Assembly: GCA_028873745.1 (NCBI GenBank)
Contig: JAPPNT010000006.1
Span: forward strand, 1 to 31,858
Length of the DNA stretch: 31,858 nucleotides
Reading direction: 5' to 3'
DNA from: Chloroflexota bacterium
Lineage (GTDB): Bacteria > Chloroflexota > Dehalococcoidia > Lucifugimonadales > UBA1127
The position numbers and the translations under genes were made by a program. Below the pieces are notes generated by a model. The model was not told where the DNA came from and searched no databases. It was given only the letters and a program-made list of their open reading frames with translations. Of the stretch, positions 23,498 through 30,609 are shown one piece after another (the stretch's first letter is position 1; each line of letters begins with the position of its first letter).

Positions 23498-24358
23498 ATG
23501 AACCCGACCGAACGCCGCCAGCGCTACCGCAGCCATCTTGCGCGGGAGCAGTGCATTCAGCCTGCGTCCATCTTCGACCCAATATCGTCGCGGCTGGCAG
23601 CGTCGCTGGGCTTCGAGATCGGCATGTTTGCCGGGTCGGTGGCGTCGGGCGTGGTGCTGGGCGCGCCTGACTTGACGGTGATCACGCTGAGCGAGTTCGT
23701 GGACCAAGCCCGGCGCATTACACGGGCCAGCGACATCAGCCTGATGGTGGACTCCGACCACGGCTACGGCAACGCGCTGAACGTCATGCGCACCGTGTCG
23801 GAGCTGGAGGCGGCGGAGGTGTGCGCCATGTCCATCGAGGACACGGCGCTGCCGACGCCCTTCGGCACCACGGGCGCGACGGTGATCTCGCTGGATGAGT
23901 CCGTCGGCAAGATGCGGGCGGCGGTGGCGGCCAAGCGCGACCGAGAGACGATCGTCATCGGGCGGTGCGCGGCCATGCCGATCGAGGGCATCGCTGGCGT
24001 CGTGGCTCGCGCTGCGGCGTACGAGGCGGCGGGAGTGGACGCGCTGTTCTTCACGGGACTCTCGACCAAGGCGCACGTTGTGGCGGTGGAAGCGGTGACG
24101 ACGCTGCCGCTGATGTTGGGATCGGCGCCGGCGGAGTTGCAGGACGCGGCGTGGCTGGCGGCACACCGGGTGCGCATCGCGCTGAAGGGTCACCTGCCCT
24201 TCCAAACGATGATCCAGGGCATCTACGAGGCGCTGAAGCACCATGCGGACGGCGGCGAGCCCGCGGGACTCAGCCATCGCGCGCCGAGCGCGGAGGTGAT
24301 GGCAACGGCGCTGGCGAACGCGGACTACGACGCGTGGCAGGGGGAGTTCCTGCGGTAG
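23498..24358 (+). CDS. Isocitrate lyase/PEP mutase superfamily, oxaloacetate-decarboxylase-like
   Basis: The 286-residue barrel protein matches the PEP mutase/isocitrate lyase superfamily. It is close, from memory, to the Pseudomonas oxaloacetate decarboxylase PA4872: SIFDPISSRLAASLGFE, GAPDLTVITLSEFVDQA and DSDHGYGNALNVMRTV. Mg-binding acids are Asp85, Asp87 and Glu114. The KKCGH catalytic Cys loop of isocitrate lyases is absent, which excludes lyase activity of that type. The His in IALKGHLPF aligns with the active-site His of that decarboxylase. AGAGGGA precedes the ATG. The gap before it (23347-23497) holds the palindrome TCCTATAGGA (23441-23450) but no convincing promoter. It is the last gene of the train. 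Confidence 0.85.
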   Translation: MNPTERRQRYRSHLAREQCIQPASIFDPISSRLAASLGFEIGMFAGSVASGVVLGAPDLTVITLSEFVDQARRITRASDISLMVDSDHGYGNALNVMRTVSELEAAEVCAMSIEDTALPTPFGTTGATVISLDESVGKMRAAVAAKRDRETIVIGRCAAMPIEGIAGVVARAAAYEAAGVDALFFTGLSTKAHVVAVEAVTTLPLMLGSAPAELQDAAWLAAHRVRIALKGHLPFQTMIQGIYEALKHHADGGEPAGLSHRAPSAEVMATALANADYDAWQGEFLR

Positions 24359-25135
24359 CTACGACCTCAGGCTCGCCCACGCCTCATCGCACTCGGTGTC
24401 CGTGCCGGCCGGGTGCAGGAACGCGGTCTCGTCCGCTCGCAGGCGTTCTACGACTACTTCCACGACATTCCTCGCTGGCACGAGGCGGGCTTCGGCGTGA
24501 CCGACGGTGCATCGGCGTTGCAGGTTGCGCTCGTCCAGCCACGTATCCACGAGGGCGAAACGCTCGCAGCAGTGGTCTATTTCCGCATACTCAAACCGCA
24601 TCTGAACACCACCCTGTAGCACTGTGACGTATTTGTCGCGGCGGTAGCGGACACCCGCGAGATTCTCGGCGAGGTGGACGGTGGTGTCGGCATCGTGGCC
24701 CACGCCGAGGAGGAGGACGTGCCCGCCGAGCTCCCACACGCGGCCCACGGGGCTGTCGATGCCGTGGGGCGGCACGATGGGGTGCGGTGCGGTGATGCGC
24801 TCGGCGTTGGGGCCGACGGCGGCGAAGGCATGGGGACTGTCGCTGCGGAGTACGCCGAGGAGGCGCCAGAAGGCGTCGGCGGTAACGCCCATGCCGAGGC
24901 AGGGCGTCATCTGCGGGTCGAAGGGGTGGTCGTCGTCATCGGACATGCTGGGCATGACGAGGGTGCCGCCGGGGCCGATTGCGGCGCGGAGGGCCTCAAT
25001 GAGGCCTATCGGGCCACCCTCGATGGGGCCAACTGTAGAGAAGGCCGTGTGGACCTGCAGTGTCTGCCCAGGCTGCACGCCGAGCGCGCGCAACTGTTCG
25101 GTCACATTAGCGATGCCTACCGGCTGCCTTCGCAT
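24359..25135 (-). CDS. AAC(3)-type N-acetyltransferase family protein
   Basis: The 258-residue protein belongs to the antibiotic N-acetyltransferase (AAC(3)/YokD) family. Signatures are LRALGVQPGQTLQVHTAFST at the N-terminus, the GPIEGG turn, GPNAERITAPHPIVPPHGID in the middle and HVLLLGVGHDADTTVHLAE as the acetyl-CoA/catalytic segment. Members use acetyl-CoA; some modify aminoglycosides, but many environmental ones do not, so resistance should not be assumed. The ATG has no evident ribosome site and begins 16 bases after the stop of the upstream dehydrogenase, which suggests coupling. Its stop codon abuts the stop of the convergent decarboxylase gene without a spacer. Confidence 0.85.
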   Translation of the reverse strand: MRRQPVGIANVTEQLRALGVQPGQTLQVHTAFSTVGPIEGGPIGLIEALRAAIGPGGTLVMPSMSDDDDHPFDPQMTPCLGMGVTADAFWRLLGVLRSDSPHAFAAVGPNAERITAPHPIVPPHGIDSPVGRVWELGGHVLLLGVGHDADTTVHLAENLAGVRYRRDKYVTVLQGGVQMRFEYAEIDHCCERFALVDTWLDERNLQRRCTVGHAEARLVPARNVVEVVVERLRADETAFLHPAGTDTECDEAWASLRS

Positions 25136-25150
25136 GGGTCAGGGCGGAGT

Positions 25151-26206
25151 CTAGAACGGTTCGCCCACGAGGGACTCCAGGCCGTACTCCTGCATGATCC
25201 CGGTGAGGTCGCTCCATACGGAGTCCTCGACGGCAATGCCCTCCACCCGCAGCTTGGCCTCCGTGTGTTTCTCTGCCTCACCGGGGTAGAGGATGCCGGG
25301 GCTGCCCGCCGCCAGAGGCGACGTCTTGATGAAGGCGATGAAGTCCGACACTTCCTGCTTGAACCAGGCGAGGTCGGCGAAGGCGTCGATGCGCCACGCG
25401 GCGATGAAGCTGCCGTCGTTGTGCTTGCCCTCGGGGTCAAGGCCAAAGCCGAGAGTGGTCAGGATGCCGGAAAAGACCTCACCCATGAAGCTGAGGCCGT
25501 AACCCTTGTAGCCGAGGTCGCCGCCGACGGGGAGCAGGGCGCCGCCCTCGTTGTAGGCGTTGGGGTCCGTGGTGTCGTTGCCGTCCTTGTCGATGATCCA
25601 CCCCGTTGGAATCGGCAAGTTGCGGCGGCGGTAGACCGCCAGCTTGCCGGCCGCCACGGCGCTGCTCGCCATGTCGATGAACACGGGGCTGTCCTCGTTC
25701 GACGGGACGCAGATGCAGACCGGGTTGGTGCCAAGGCGCCGGCCGCGGCCGCCGAAGGGCGCCACAGCCTTCGGGCCTCTGCCCGAGTCCGTGAACATGA
25801 TGGCCGCGAGACCCTGCTCGGCGCACATGGCGGCGTAAGGCGTGAGGCGGCCAATGTGGCTCTGCCGGTAGATGGTGACCGCCGCGACGTTCTGCGCCAG
25901 AGCCTTCTCGATGAGCGTCTGGGTGGCCCGCTTGGTGACGGCAAAGCCGAAACCCCAGTTGCCGTTGATGACGGCCGTCGTGGGCGTCTCCTTCTCGACG
26001 ACGTAGGGCGCGTCCGGGATGATGTGCCCGGCCTTGATGCGATCGACGTAGACGGGCACCTGCCCGACGCCATGTGAGTCGTGCCCAGCGAGGTTTGAGC
26101 TAATCAGCCCCTCGGCAACGTCCTGGGCTGCGTCGTCCGGCGTTCCGGCGGCCTTGAAGATCTCATAGGACACCTTGCGCAGGTACTCGTGAGAGAAGGT
26201 GGGCAT
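25151..26206 (-). CDS. Malate/L-lactate dehydrogenase family (Ldh_2) oxidoreductase
   Basis: The 351-residue protein is of the NAD(P)-dependent Ldh_2 type (malate, L-sulfolactate, ureidoglycolate and related 2-hydroxyacid dehydrogenases), which has a non-Rossmann fold. Conserved features are SSNLAGHDSHGVGQ (His45), the catalytic His117 in RQSHIGR, GTNPVCICVPS and GGDLGYKGYGL. Length is normal. The start at 26206 follows a moderate GAGGAC. A good promoter lies 30 bases upstream, just past the stop of the next gene. Substrate cannot be assigned; it may reduce or oxidise a 2-oxo/2-hydroxy acid from aromatic breakdown. Confidence 0.92.
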   Translation of the reverse strand: MPTFSHEYLRKVSYEIFKAAGTPDDAAQDVAEGLISSNLAGHDSHGVGQVPVYVDRIKAGHIIPDAPYVVEKETPTTAVINGNWGFGFAVTKRATQTLIEKALAQNVAAVTIYRQSHIGRLTPYAAMCAEQGLAAIMFTDSGRGPKAVAPFGGRGRRLGTNPVCICVPSNEDSPVFIDMASSAVAAGKLAVYRRRNLPIPTGWIIDKDGNDTTDPNAYNEGGALLPVGGDLGYKGYGLSFMGEVFSGILTTLGFGLDPEGKHNDGSFIAAWRIDAFADLAWFKQEVSDFIAFIKTSPLAAGSPGILYPGEAEKHTEAKLRVEGIAVEDSVWSDLTGIMQEYGLESLVGEPF

Positions 26207-26236
26207 AGCGGTCCTCGTTCGGTTCAGAGTGCGTGC

Positions 26237-26265
26237 AGTGTATGACGCTCCTAGCTAGCTGGCAA
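26237..26265 (-). promoter_or_regulatory. Promoter for the Ldh_2/AAC(3) pair
   Basis: On the minus strand TTGCCA (26265-26260), 17-base spacer, TACACT (26242-26237). Expected start near 26230, 24 bases before the ATG. The spacer contains the palindrome CTAGCTAG. Confidence 0.6.
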
Positions 26266-26273
26266 GCTGACTA

Positions 26274-27251
26274 TCATCGTTTCTCCAGCGCTTCAGGATT
26301 TATCACGTTGGTGGGCTCGCCGGCCAGGAACGCCTTGATGTTGGCGAGCGCGCTCTTATAGAAGGACTGGTAGCCTTCCTCCGTCACAAAGCCGATGTGC
26401 GGCGTCAGCAGCGTATTTGGCAGGCTGAGGAAAGGATGGTTCTTTGGCAGCGGTTCCTCATCGAAGACATCCAAGCCCGCACCGCCGATTGTGCCCGCGC
26501 GAAGGGCGGCCACGAGTGCAACCTCGTCGACAATGGGGCCGCGCGAGGTGTTGATGAGGAAGGCGTTGGGCTGCATCATCGCAAGGTCATCGGCCGTGAC
26601 CAACCCCCGGCTTTCAGCCGACAATGGAATGTGGATGCTGATCACGTAGGAGGTCGAGAAAAACTCCTCCCTGCTCAGCAGTTCGGCGCCGCTCTCCGCC
26701 GCCCGTTCCGCCGTCTGCCACGGGCTCCACGCGACCAGTCTCATGTTGAACGCCTGGCCTATCTGCGCCACCCGCTTGCCCAGCCGTCCTAGGCCAATGA
26801 TGCCCAATGTCCTGCCGGAAAGCGTCGGGCTGAGCGAGGTCTGCCACAGCCCCTCCCGGGTCTCGTGGTCCTCCTCTCGCAGCCGCTTGCTCAGCCCGAG
26901 GATGAGGGCCCATGTCAGCTCCTCCACGCTGCCGCCTGCGGAACCGCCCGTCCTCGTCAGGACGATGCCGAGTTCGGTGGCGTGGGGGATGTCGATGCTG
27001 TTCTGGTAGGCGCCACCTGTCCCCGAGAGCATTCGCAGGTTTGGCAGTGCATCCAGAATCTCGGCTTTGAACTCCGTCCGCTCGCGCATGAGCTGGATGA
27101 TGTCGTAGTCCCGGAGGCGCTCCACGAGGGCGTCCGTGTCCGTCAGGTGATCCTGATAGAAGTCGACCTGTGAGCCTTCCGGCAGGGAGTCCCAGTCGGC
27201 GAGGGTACTGGCTACGTTCTGGTAATCGTCAATCACGGCAACGCGCACCAT
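26274..27251 (-). CDS. D-2-hydroxyacid dehydrogenase, NAD-dependent
   Basis: The 325-residue protein has the D-isomer-specific 2-hydroxyacid dehydrogenase layout: catalytic domain, then the Rossmann motif GLGRLG (153-158), then NTSRGPIVDE with catalytic Arg237, DEEPLP with Glu266 and TPHIGF with His285. Substrates in this family include glycerate, phosphoglycerate, glyoxylate and hydroxyphenylpyruvate. I chose ATG 27251 because AAGGAGG lies seven bases upstream and MVRVAVIDDY is the expected beginning; 86 upstream in-frame codons lie across the intergenic region and the next gene and are not family-like. It follows the PanE-like gene on the same strand after 91 bases. Confidence 0.93.
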   Translation of the reverse strand: MVRVAVIDDYQNVASTLADWDSLPEGSQVDFYQDHLTDTDALVERLRDYDIIQLMRERTEFKAEILDALPNLRMLSGTGGAYQNSIDIPHATELGIVLTRTGGSAGGSVEELTWALILGLSKRLREEDHETREGLWQTSLSPTLSGRTLGIIGLGRLGKRVAQIGQAFNMRLVAWSPWQTAERAAESGAELLSREEFFSTSYVISIHIPLSAESRGLVTADDLAMMQPNAFLINTSRGPIVDEVALVAALRAGTIGGAGLDVFDEEPLPKNHPFLSLPNTLLTPHIGFVTEEGYQSFYKSALANIKAFLAGEPTNVINPEALEKR

Positions 27252-27342
27252 GGGGCGCCTCCTTGGTGTGTTGGATCCTGCGGGTGAGTGTACCCGTGAA
27301 CGGGCATGTTTGCAGCAGGCGCGAGTCTGCCCAAGCGATGGC

Positions 27343-28263
27343 CTAGCTACGGACGCGCAACTCCTGCAGGAGCAGGCTGCCGTATATGAAGTCGTGGGTG
27401 GGCGTGGGCACGCCGACCTCGCGGCCGAGGCGGACGACTGCGCCGTTCTGGGACTCGAGCTCCGACGGCCGTCCGTCCTGGATGTCGCGCTGCATGGAGG
27501 CCTCGCCACCCTCGGGCTGGCGGTCGATGGCGGCCATGCCGGTGGCGACCGCTGTGTCCGGAAGAGTGATGCCGCGGGCGCGCGCGACGTTGCAGGTCTC
27601 CGTCATGGCACCCTCGAGCATGGCGCGCGTCAGGGGCATCGAGCGGGTGATGCCGACGGGCGATCGGGTGACGGCGCCGACGCCGCCCCAGGCGCAAATG
27701 AAGAGGAACTTGGCCCAGAGTGCCGCATGGATGTCGGGAGGAGTCTCGGCCTTCAGGCCGGCGACTTCGAGAGTAGCGCGGACGCGCTCGACACGCTCGC
27801 TGGGGTGGTTGTCGAGCTCAGCGAGGCCGACGTAGTCGTCGCCGCCGTTGTGCCGGATGTGGCCCGGGCCCTCGATGAGAGCGACGACACGGCAGAGGCC
27901 GCCGACGACGTTCTCCGGGCCGAGCGCTTCGACGAGCTGCGGCGCGGCCTCTACGCCGTTCTGCAGGGGCACGACGCAGGTGTCCGGGCCGACGAGCGTC
28001 CCGATGGCCGGGGCGATCTCCGGCACCTGCCACGCCTTTACGGTGACGAGCACGGCGTCGACGGGGCCGACGTCGGCGGGGGTGTCAGTGGCCTTTGCTT
28101 CGACTGTGAAGTCGCCGTGGACGCTGCCGACACGGAGGCCGTTCGCTCGGATGGCCTCGAGGTGGGCGCCGCGAGCGATGAAGGTGACATCCTCTCCCGC
28201 TCGTGCGAGGCGTCCGCCGAAGTAGCCGCCGACGCCGCCCGTTCCGTACACCGCTATCTTCAT
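27343..28263 (-). CDS. PanE/ApbA-family 2-dehydropantoate 2-reductase-like protein
   Basis: The 306-residue protein starts with the NADP-binding motif GTGGVGGYFG (7-16), has LQNGVEA (the NADP/substrate Asn) and the catalytic Lys in ALWAKFLFICAWGG. In Escherichia coli PanE, Asn residues four and eight positions after that Lys contact substrate; here these are Ile and Gly. The pantothenate role is therefore doubtful, and it may reduce a different 2-oxo acid. The ATG has GGGAGGG rather far upstream (about 13 bases). It precedes the D-2-hydroxyacid dehydrogenase gene and follows the MIP channel gene after 76 bases. Confidence 0.85.
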   Translation of the reverse strand: MKIAVYGTGGVGGYFGGRLARAGEDVTFIARGAHLEAIRANGLRVGSVHGDFTVEAKATDTPADVGPVDAVLVTVKAWQVPEIAPAIGTLVGPDTCVVPLQNGVEAAPQLVEALGPENVVGGLCRVVALIEGPGHIRHNGGDDYVGLAELDNHPSERVERVRATLEVAGLKAETPPDIHAALWAKFLFICAWGGVGAVTRSPVGITRSMPLTRAMLEGAMTETCNVARARGITLPDTAVATGMAAIDRQPEGGEASMQRDIQDGRPSELESQNGAVVRLGREVGVPTPTHDFIYGSLLLQELRVRS

Positions 28264-28339
28264 GTCGTTGGCGAGCCCTCCCGTTCCAGCAGTTCCGCGA
28301 CCTTCATTCTAATCTGATGTCGGACCCGCTGCACGGTCT

Positions 28340-29032
28340 TCATTGCTCCTCCGATGGGGGCATTGCGTTGCTCTCGCGAAGCCAGGCGTAGGTGAAGGCG
28401 GCGACGGCCGCGCCCGCGATCGGCCCGGTCCAGTAGGCCCAGTGGGCTGTCCAGCTCCCGCTGACCAGCGCCGGGCCGAAGGAACGGGCGGGGTTCATGG
28501 ACGCCCCGCTGATTTCCCCGCCGAAGATGGACGCCAGCCCGACCGTGCCGCCGATGGCGAGCGCGGCGGCGGCGCCCACGGCGCGGACGTCCGTCGCCAT
28601 AGCCATGATGACGAACATGAGAAAGAAGGTCAGCAGCGCCTCGAAGGAGACGACGACCCATTCGTCGGCGCCGGGGAGCGTCGCGCCCATGTCGGCGACG
28701 TTGCCGAAGAGGCCGCGGAGGACGAGACAGGCGGCGGTTGCGCCGAGGAGCTGCGCGCCCCAGTAGAGGGGCACGAGCTTCCAGGGGAAGTGGCGGGCGA
28801 GGGCGAAGCCGATGGTGACGGCGGGGTTGATGTGCGCGCCGGAGATGTGGCCCGTCGCAAAGATCATGGCCGCAACCGTGAGGCCGAAGACGAGGCCGAT
28901 GCCGACATTGGTCGTCGCGCCGCCGGAGATCTCGTCGATCATGATGGCGCCAGCGCCGGCGAAGAGCAGGCCGAAGGTGCCGATGAACTCGGCGACGAAA
29001 CGCCTTGTGATGGACGGTATTTGCTGGGCCAT
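28340..29032 (-). CDS. MIP family channel (aquaporin/glycerol facilitator, NIP-like)
   Basis: The 230-residue membrane protein has six helices and both pore motifs: SGAHINPAV (NPA at 69-71) and SGASMNPARSFGPA (NPA at 180-182), with the selectivity Arg after the second. The His that narrows strict water channels such as AqpZ, 12 residues before the second NPA, is Ser here, and the second loop resembles nodulin-26-like channels. Small uncharged solutes (glycerol, metalloid acids, urea) are therefore possible as well as water. No glycerol kinase or arsenic gene is adjacent. No clear promoter boxes are visible in the 140 bases upstream. Confidence 0.92.
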   Translation of the reverse strand: MAQQIPSITRRFVAEFIGTFGLLFAGAGAIMIDEISGGATTNVGIGLVFGLTVAAMIFATGHISGAHINPAVTIGFALARHFPWKLVPLYWGAQLLGATAACLVLRGLFGNVADMGATLPGADEWVVVSFEALLTFFLMFVIMAMATDVRAVGAAAALAIGGTVGLASIFGGEISGASMNPARSFGPALVSGSWTAHWAYWTGPIAGAAVAAFTYAWLRESNAMPPSEEQ

Positions 29033-29170
29033 GACTAGGCGTGAATCGAGGGGGCGTTGGTGTTCATGGGAGTGCAGTCTACCGCAAGTGGTGAGCCGCT
29101 GTCTCAGTATGGAGTGGTAACGGACTGCTTACGGGCGATGTGGGAGAAAGGGGCGAGTGGGTAATAGGAG

Positions 29171-29232
29171 CTGTGCTCACCTTCCGCGCCGGATTAGGCT
29201 TTGGCCTACCGTTGCCCAGAAGGTGAGCACAG
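29171..29232. repeat. Long inverted repeat with nested hairpin in the MIP upstream region
   Basis: A perfect 14-bp pair (29171-29184 with 29219-29232) encloses 34 bases that contain a second small hairpin, TAGGC-TTTG-GCCTA (29195-29208). No T tract follows on either strand. It lies in the 276 bases between the small ORF and the MIP gene, which are otherwise without a gene that I can support. It could be an RNA structure or a protein-binding site. Confidence 0.7.
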
Positions 29233-29280
29233 GGGAATCGACCGATTCGCTGGCGAGGCGGACTATCTGTCCCGAGAGAC

Positions 29281-29311
29281 TAGAAGACCGCGCTCGCTGC
29301 GCGGTCTTCTA
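29281..29311 (-). terminator. Hairpin overlapping the stop codon of the 43-residue ORF
   Basis: A perfect 13-bp stem (29281-29293 with 29299-29311) with loop TCGCT in plus orientation. The TAG stop of the small ORF is the 5' edge of the stem on the minus strand. No T tract follows, so it may act as a weak terminator or as 3'-end protection. Confidence 0.5.
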
Positions 29312-29440
29312 CTTGCGGGGGCCGTTGGTCCTGCCGCCGCCGGAAGGGTTATTGGTGGTGCTCGGGTAACCACCACCCTTGCCGCCGCCTTTGCCGCCCT
29401 TGTTCCGGGGAGCTGCGAGAAGAATTGGCAACAAGCTCAT
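29309..29440 (-). CDS. Putative 43-residue Gly/Lys-rich small protein
   Basis: The peptide starts with a short hydrophobic stretch (MSLLPILLAAP) and continues with Gly/Lys runs (NKGGKGGGKGGGYP), a Thr/Asn/Pro/Ser part and a basic end (GRTNGPRK). It is strongly basic, with no Asp or Glu. I do not recognise it. Support for a real gene is positional: AAAGGAGG six bases before the ATG, a perfect TATAAT (29477-29482) at the right distance for a leader of about 29 bases, a terminator just upstream that isolates it from the dioxygenase gene, and a hairpin at its stop. The repeated Gly codons could also be low-complexity chance, so certainty is moderate. Confidence 0.55.
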   Translation of the reverse strand: MSLLPILLAAPRNKGGKGGGKGGGYPSTTNNPSGGGRTNGPRK

Positions 29441-29476
29441 ATGCGTCCTCCTTTCCTAGTTTTGGACTTCATAGAC

Positions 29477-29482
29477 ATTATA
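29477..29482 (-). promoter_or_regulatory. Perfect -10 box for the small ORF
   Basis: TATAAT on the minus strand, in an A+T-richer patch. The 17-base-spaced -35 hexamer (TTTTAG, 29505-29500) is poor and overlaps the T run of the preceding terminator. Start expected near 29470. Confidence 0.5.
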
Positions 29483-29501
29483 CCTCCAAGGGGCTCCCTC
29501 T

Positions 29502-29530
29502 AAAAAAGGGCGCCTCCTCAGGAGGCGCCC
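29502..29530 (-). terminator. Rho-independent terminator after the extradiol dioxygenase gene
   Basis: A 9-bp stem extendable to 11 (29508-29518 with 29520-29530; practical loop CTCAG) followed on the minus strand by TTTTTT (29507-29502). It lies 22 bases after the stop codon at 29553. Confidence 0.92.
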
Positions 29531-29552
29531 CCTTGTCAACCGTCAGTCGTGC

Positions 29553-30557
29553 CTACGTCCACTGGGCGAAGGCCATGGCGCAGCCGGTGCCTGCGGGGGA
29601 CCGGTAGCACGGCACGTAGTCGAACAGCTCCATGTCGAGGTGCTCCGCCGCGCCGGCGAGAGACATCCAGTTGCGGGCCTCCGAGTTGCCGGAGTTCAGG
29701 CGCTCGCGCGGGAGTTGGGAGAGCTTGACGATGCTCTTCTCCTGCAGCCCCTCCAGCGTCCAGGTGTCCAGTTCCTCGTCGACGACGAAGTGGCTGAGGC
29801 CCCCGGAGGCCAGCACTGCGACGCGCTCCTTGCCGGGCCACGCCTCGATGGCGCTGCGGACGGCGCGGCCGATCTCATAGCACCGCTTGGGCGTCGGCTG
29901 GTTCGGCGGGTAGTAAGTGTTGACCATGATGGGCACTGTAGGGATGCTTAGGTCTTCCATGATGCGGTGGTGCACGTAGGCGAAGGCGTGGCCCACGCCG
30001 CCGCGGGACCGTCCGCCCCGTTCCGGGTCGAGGAAGCGGGAGTAGCCGACGTCGTACTCCGCCTCAGTGAGGAACTCGATCATGTGCTTGCCGAGGTCGC
30101 CGTGTGTGGGGAGCACCTGGTCATGCGGCGGGTAGCCGATGAGGGGCTGGTAGCCGGTGGCGGCGGTGTAGGCCTCGCCCTGGCCCAGCACCTTGATCTC
30201 ATTGCCCCAGTAGATGCAGAAGGCGGGCATGTTGTCGTCGGTCAGATACTCCTGTTGGTCGTCGCCGAACATGACGAGGACGTCCACGTTGGCGTTCTTG
30301 AGTGCCTCCGCCACTTGGGCGATGCCCCGCTGGTTGCGCTCGTGGCGCTGCATCTGCAACTCCGGGTCCAGCTCCCGTTCGAGCCGCTTCGTGTCCACGC
30401 GCGCCAGCAGGTCCTGGTAGTTGGAGACGATGCCGTCGGTGCCGACGAGGGCGGGGTTGCGCTGGTCGTTGGCTCCCGCGCGGGAGGCCCACGCCTCCGG
30501 CAGCATGCTGAGCTGCGGGCTGTGCGACGTTCCGAGCCCGATAACCACCTCTGCCAT
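29553..30557 (-). CDS. Class III (LigB-type) extradiol ring-cleavage dioxygenase family protein
   Basis: The 334-residue protein matches the LigB superfamily that opens catechol-type rings with non-heme Fe(II). The first iron-ligand His is His12 in GLGTSHSPQL. The second, in the YNDH motif of LigB, is replaced here: the segment reads VMFGDDQQEYL (Gln at about 101). VLASGGLSHFVV and NSEARNWMSLAGAAEH are the conserved C-terminal regions; the latter probably supplies the Glu ligand. Start ATG 30557 has GAGGAGGA upstream; 68 in-frame upstream codons overlap the previous gene and are not family-like. It follows a Rieske oxygenase gene by 52 bases, an order suited to ring hydroxylation followed by cleavage. 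Confidence 0.87.
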   Translation of the reverse strand: MAEVVIGLGTSHSPQLSMLPEAWASRAGANDQRNPALVGTDGIVSNYQDLLARVDTKRLERELDPELQMQRHERNQRGIAQVAEALKNANVDVLVMFGDDQQEYLTDDNMPAFCIYWGNEIKVLGQGEAYTAATGYQPLIGYPPHDQVLPTHGDLGKHMIEFLTEAEYDVGYSRFLDPERGGRSRGGVGHAFAYVHHRIMEDLSIPTVPIMVNTYYPPNQPTPKRCYEIGRAVRSAIEAWPGKERVAVLASGGLSHFVVDEELDTWTLEGLQEKSIVKLSQLPRERLNSGNSEARNWMSLAGAAEHLDMELFDYVPCYRSPAGTGCAMAFAQWT

Positions 30558-30609
30558 GTCAATCCTCCTCTGCGTTGCCGCTTTTGGGGCCGCCGCCCTC
30601 AGGCGGAGG

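Noticed and set aside
24674..26077. 467-codon plus-strand frame opposite AAC(3) and Ldh_2
   Set aside because: It spans two real minus-strand genes and their junction and has no family motif.
29171..29232. CRISPR repeat or IS terminal inverted repeat
   Set aside because: There is only one pair, no repeated spacers, no enclosed transposase and no target-site duplication.
29341..29400. GGTGGTG/CACCACC short repeats as a separate element
   Set aside because: They fall inside the Gly codons of the 43-residue ORF and need no other explanation.
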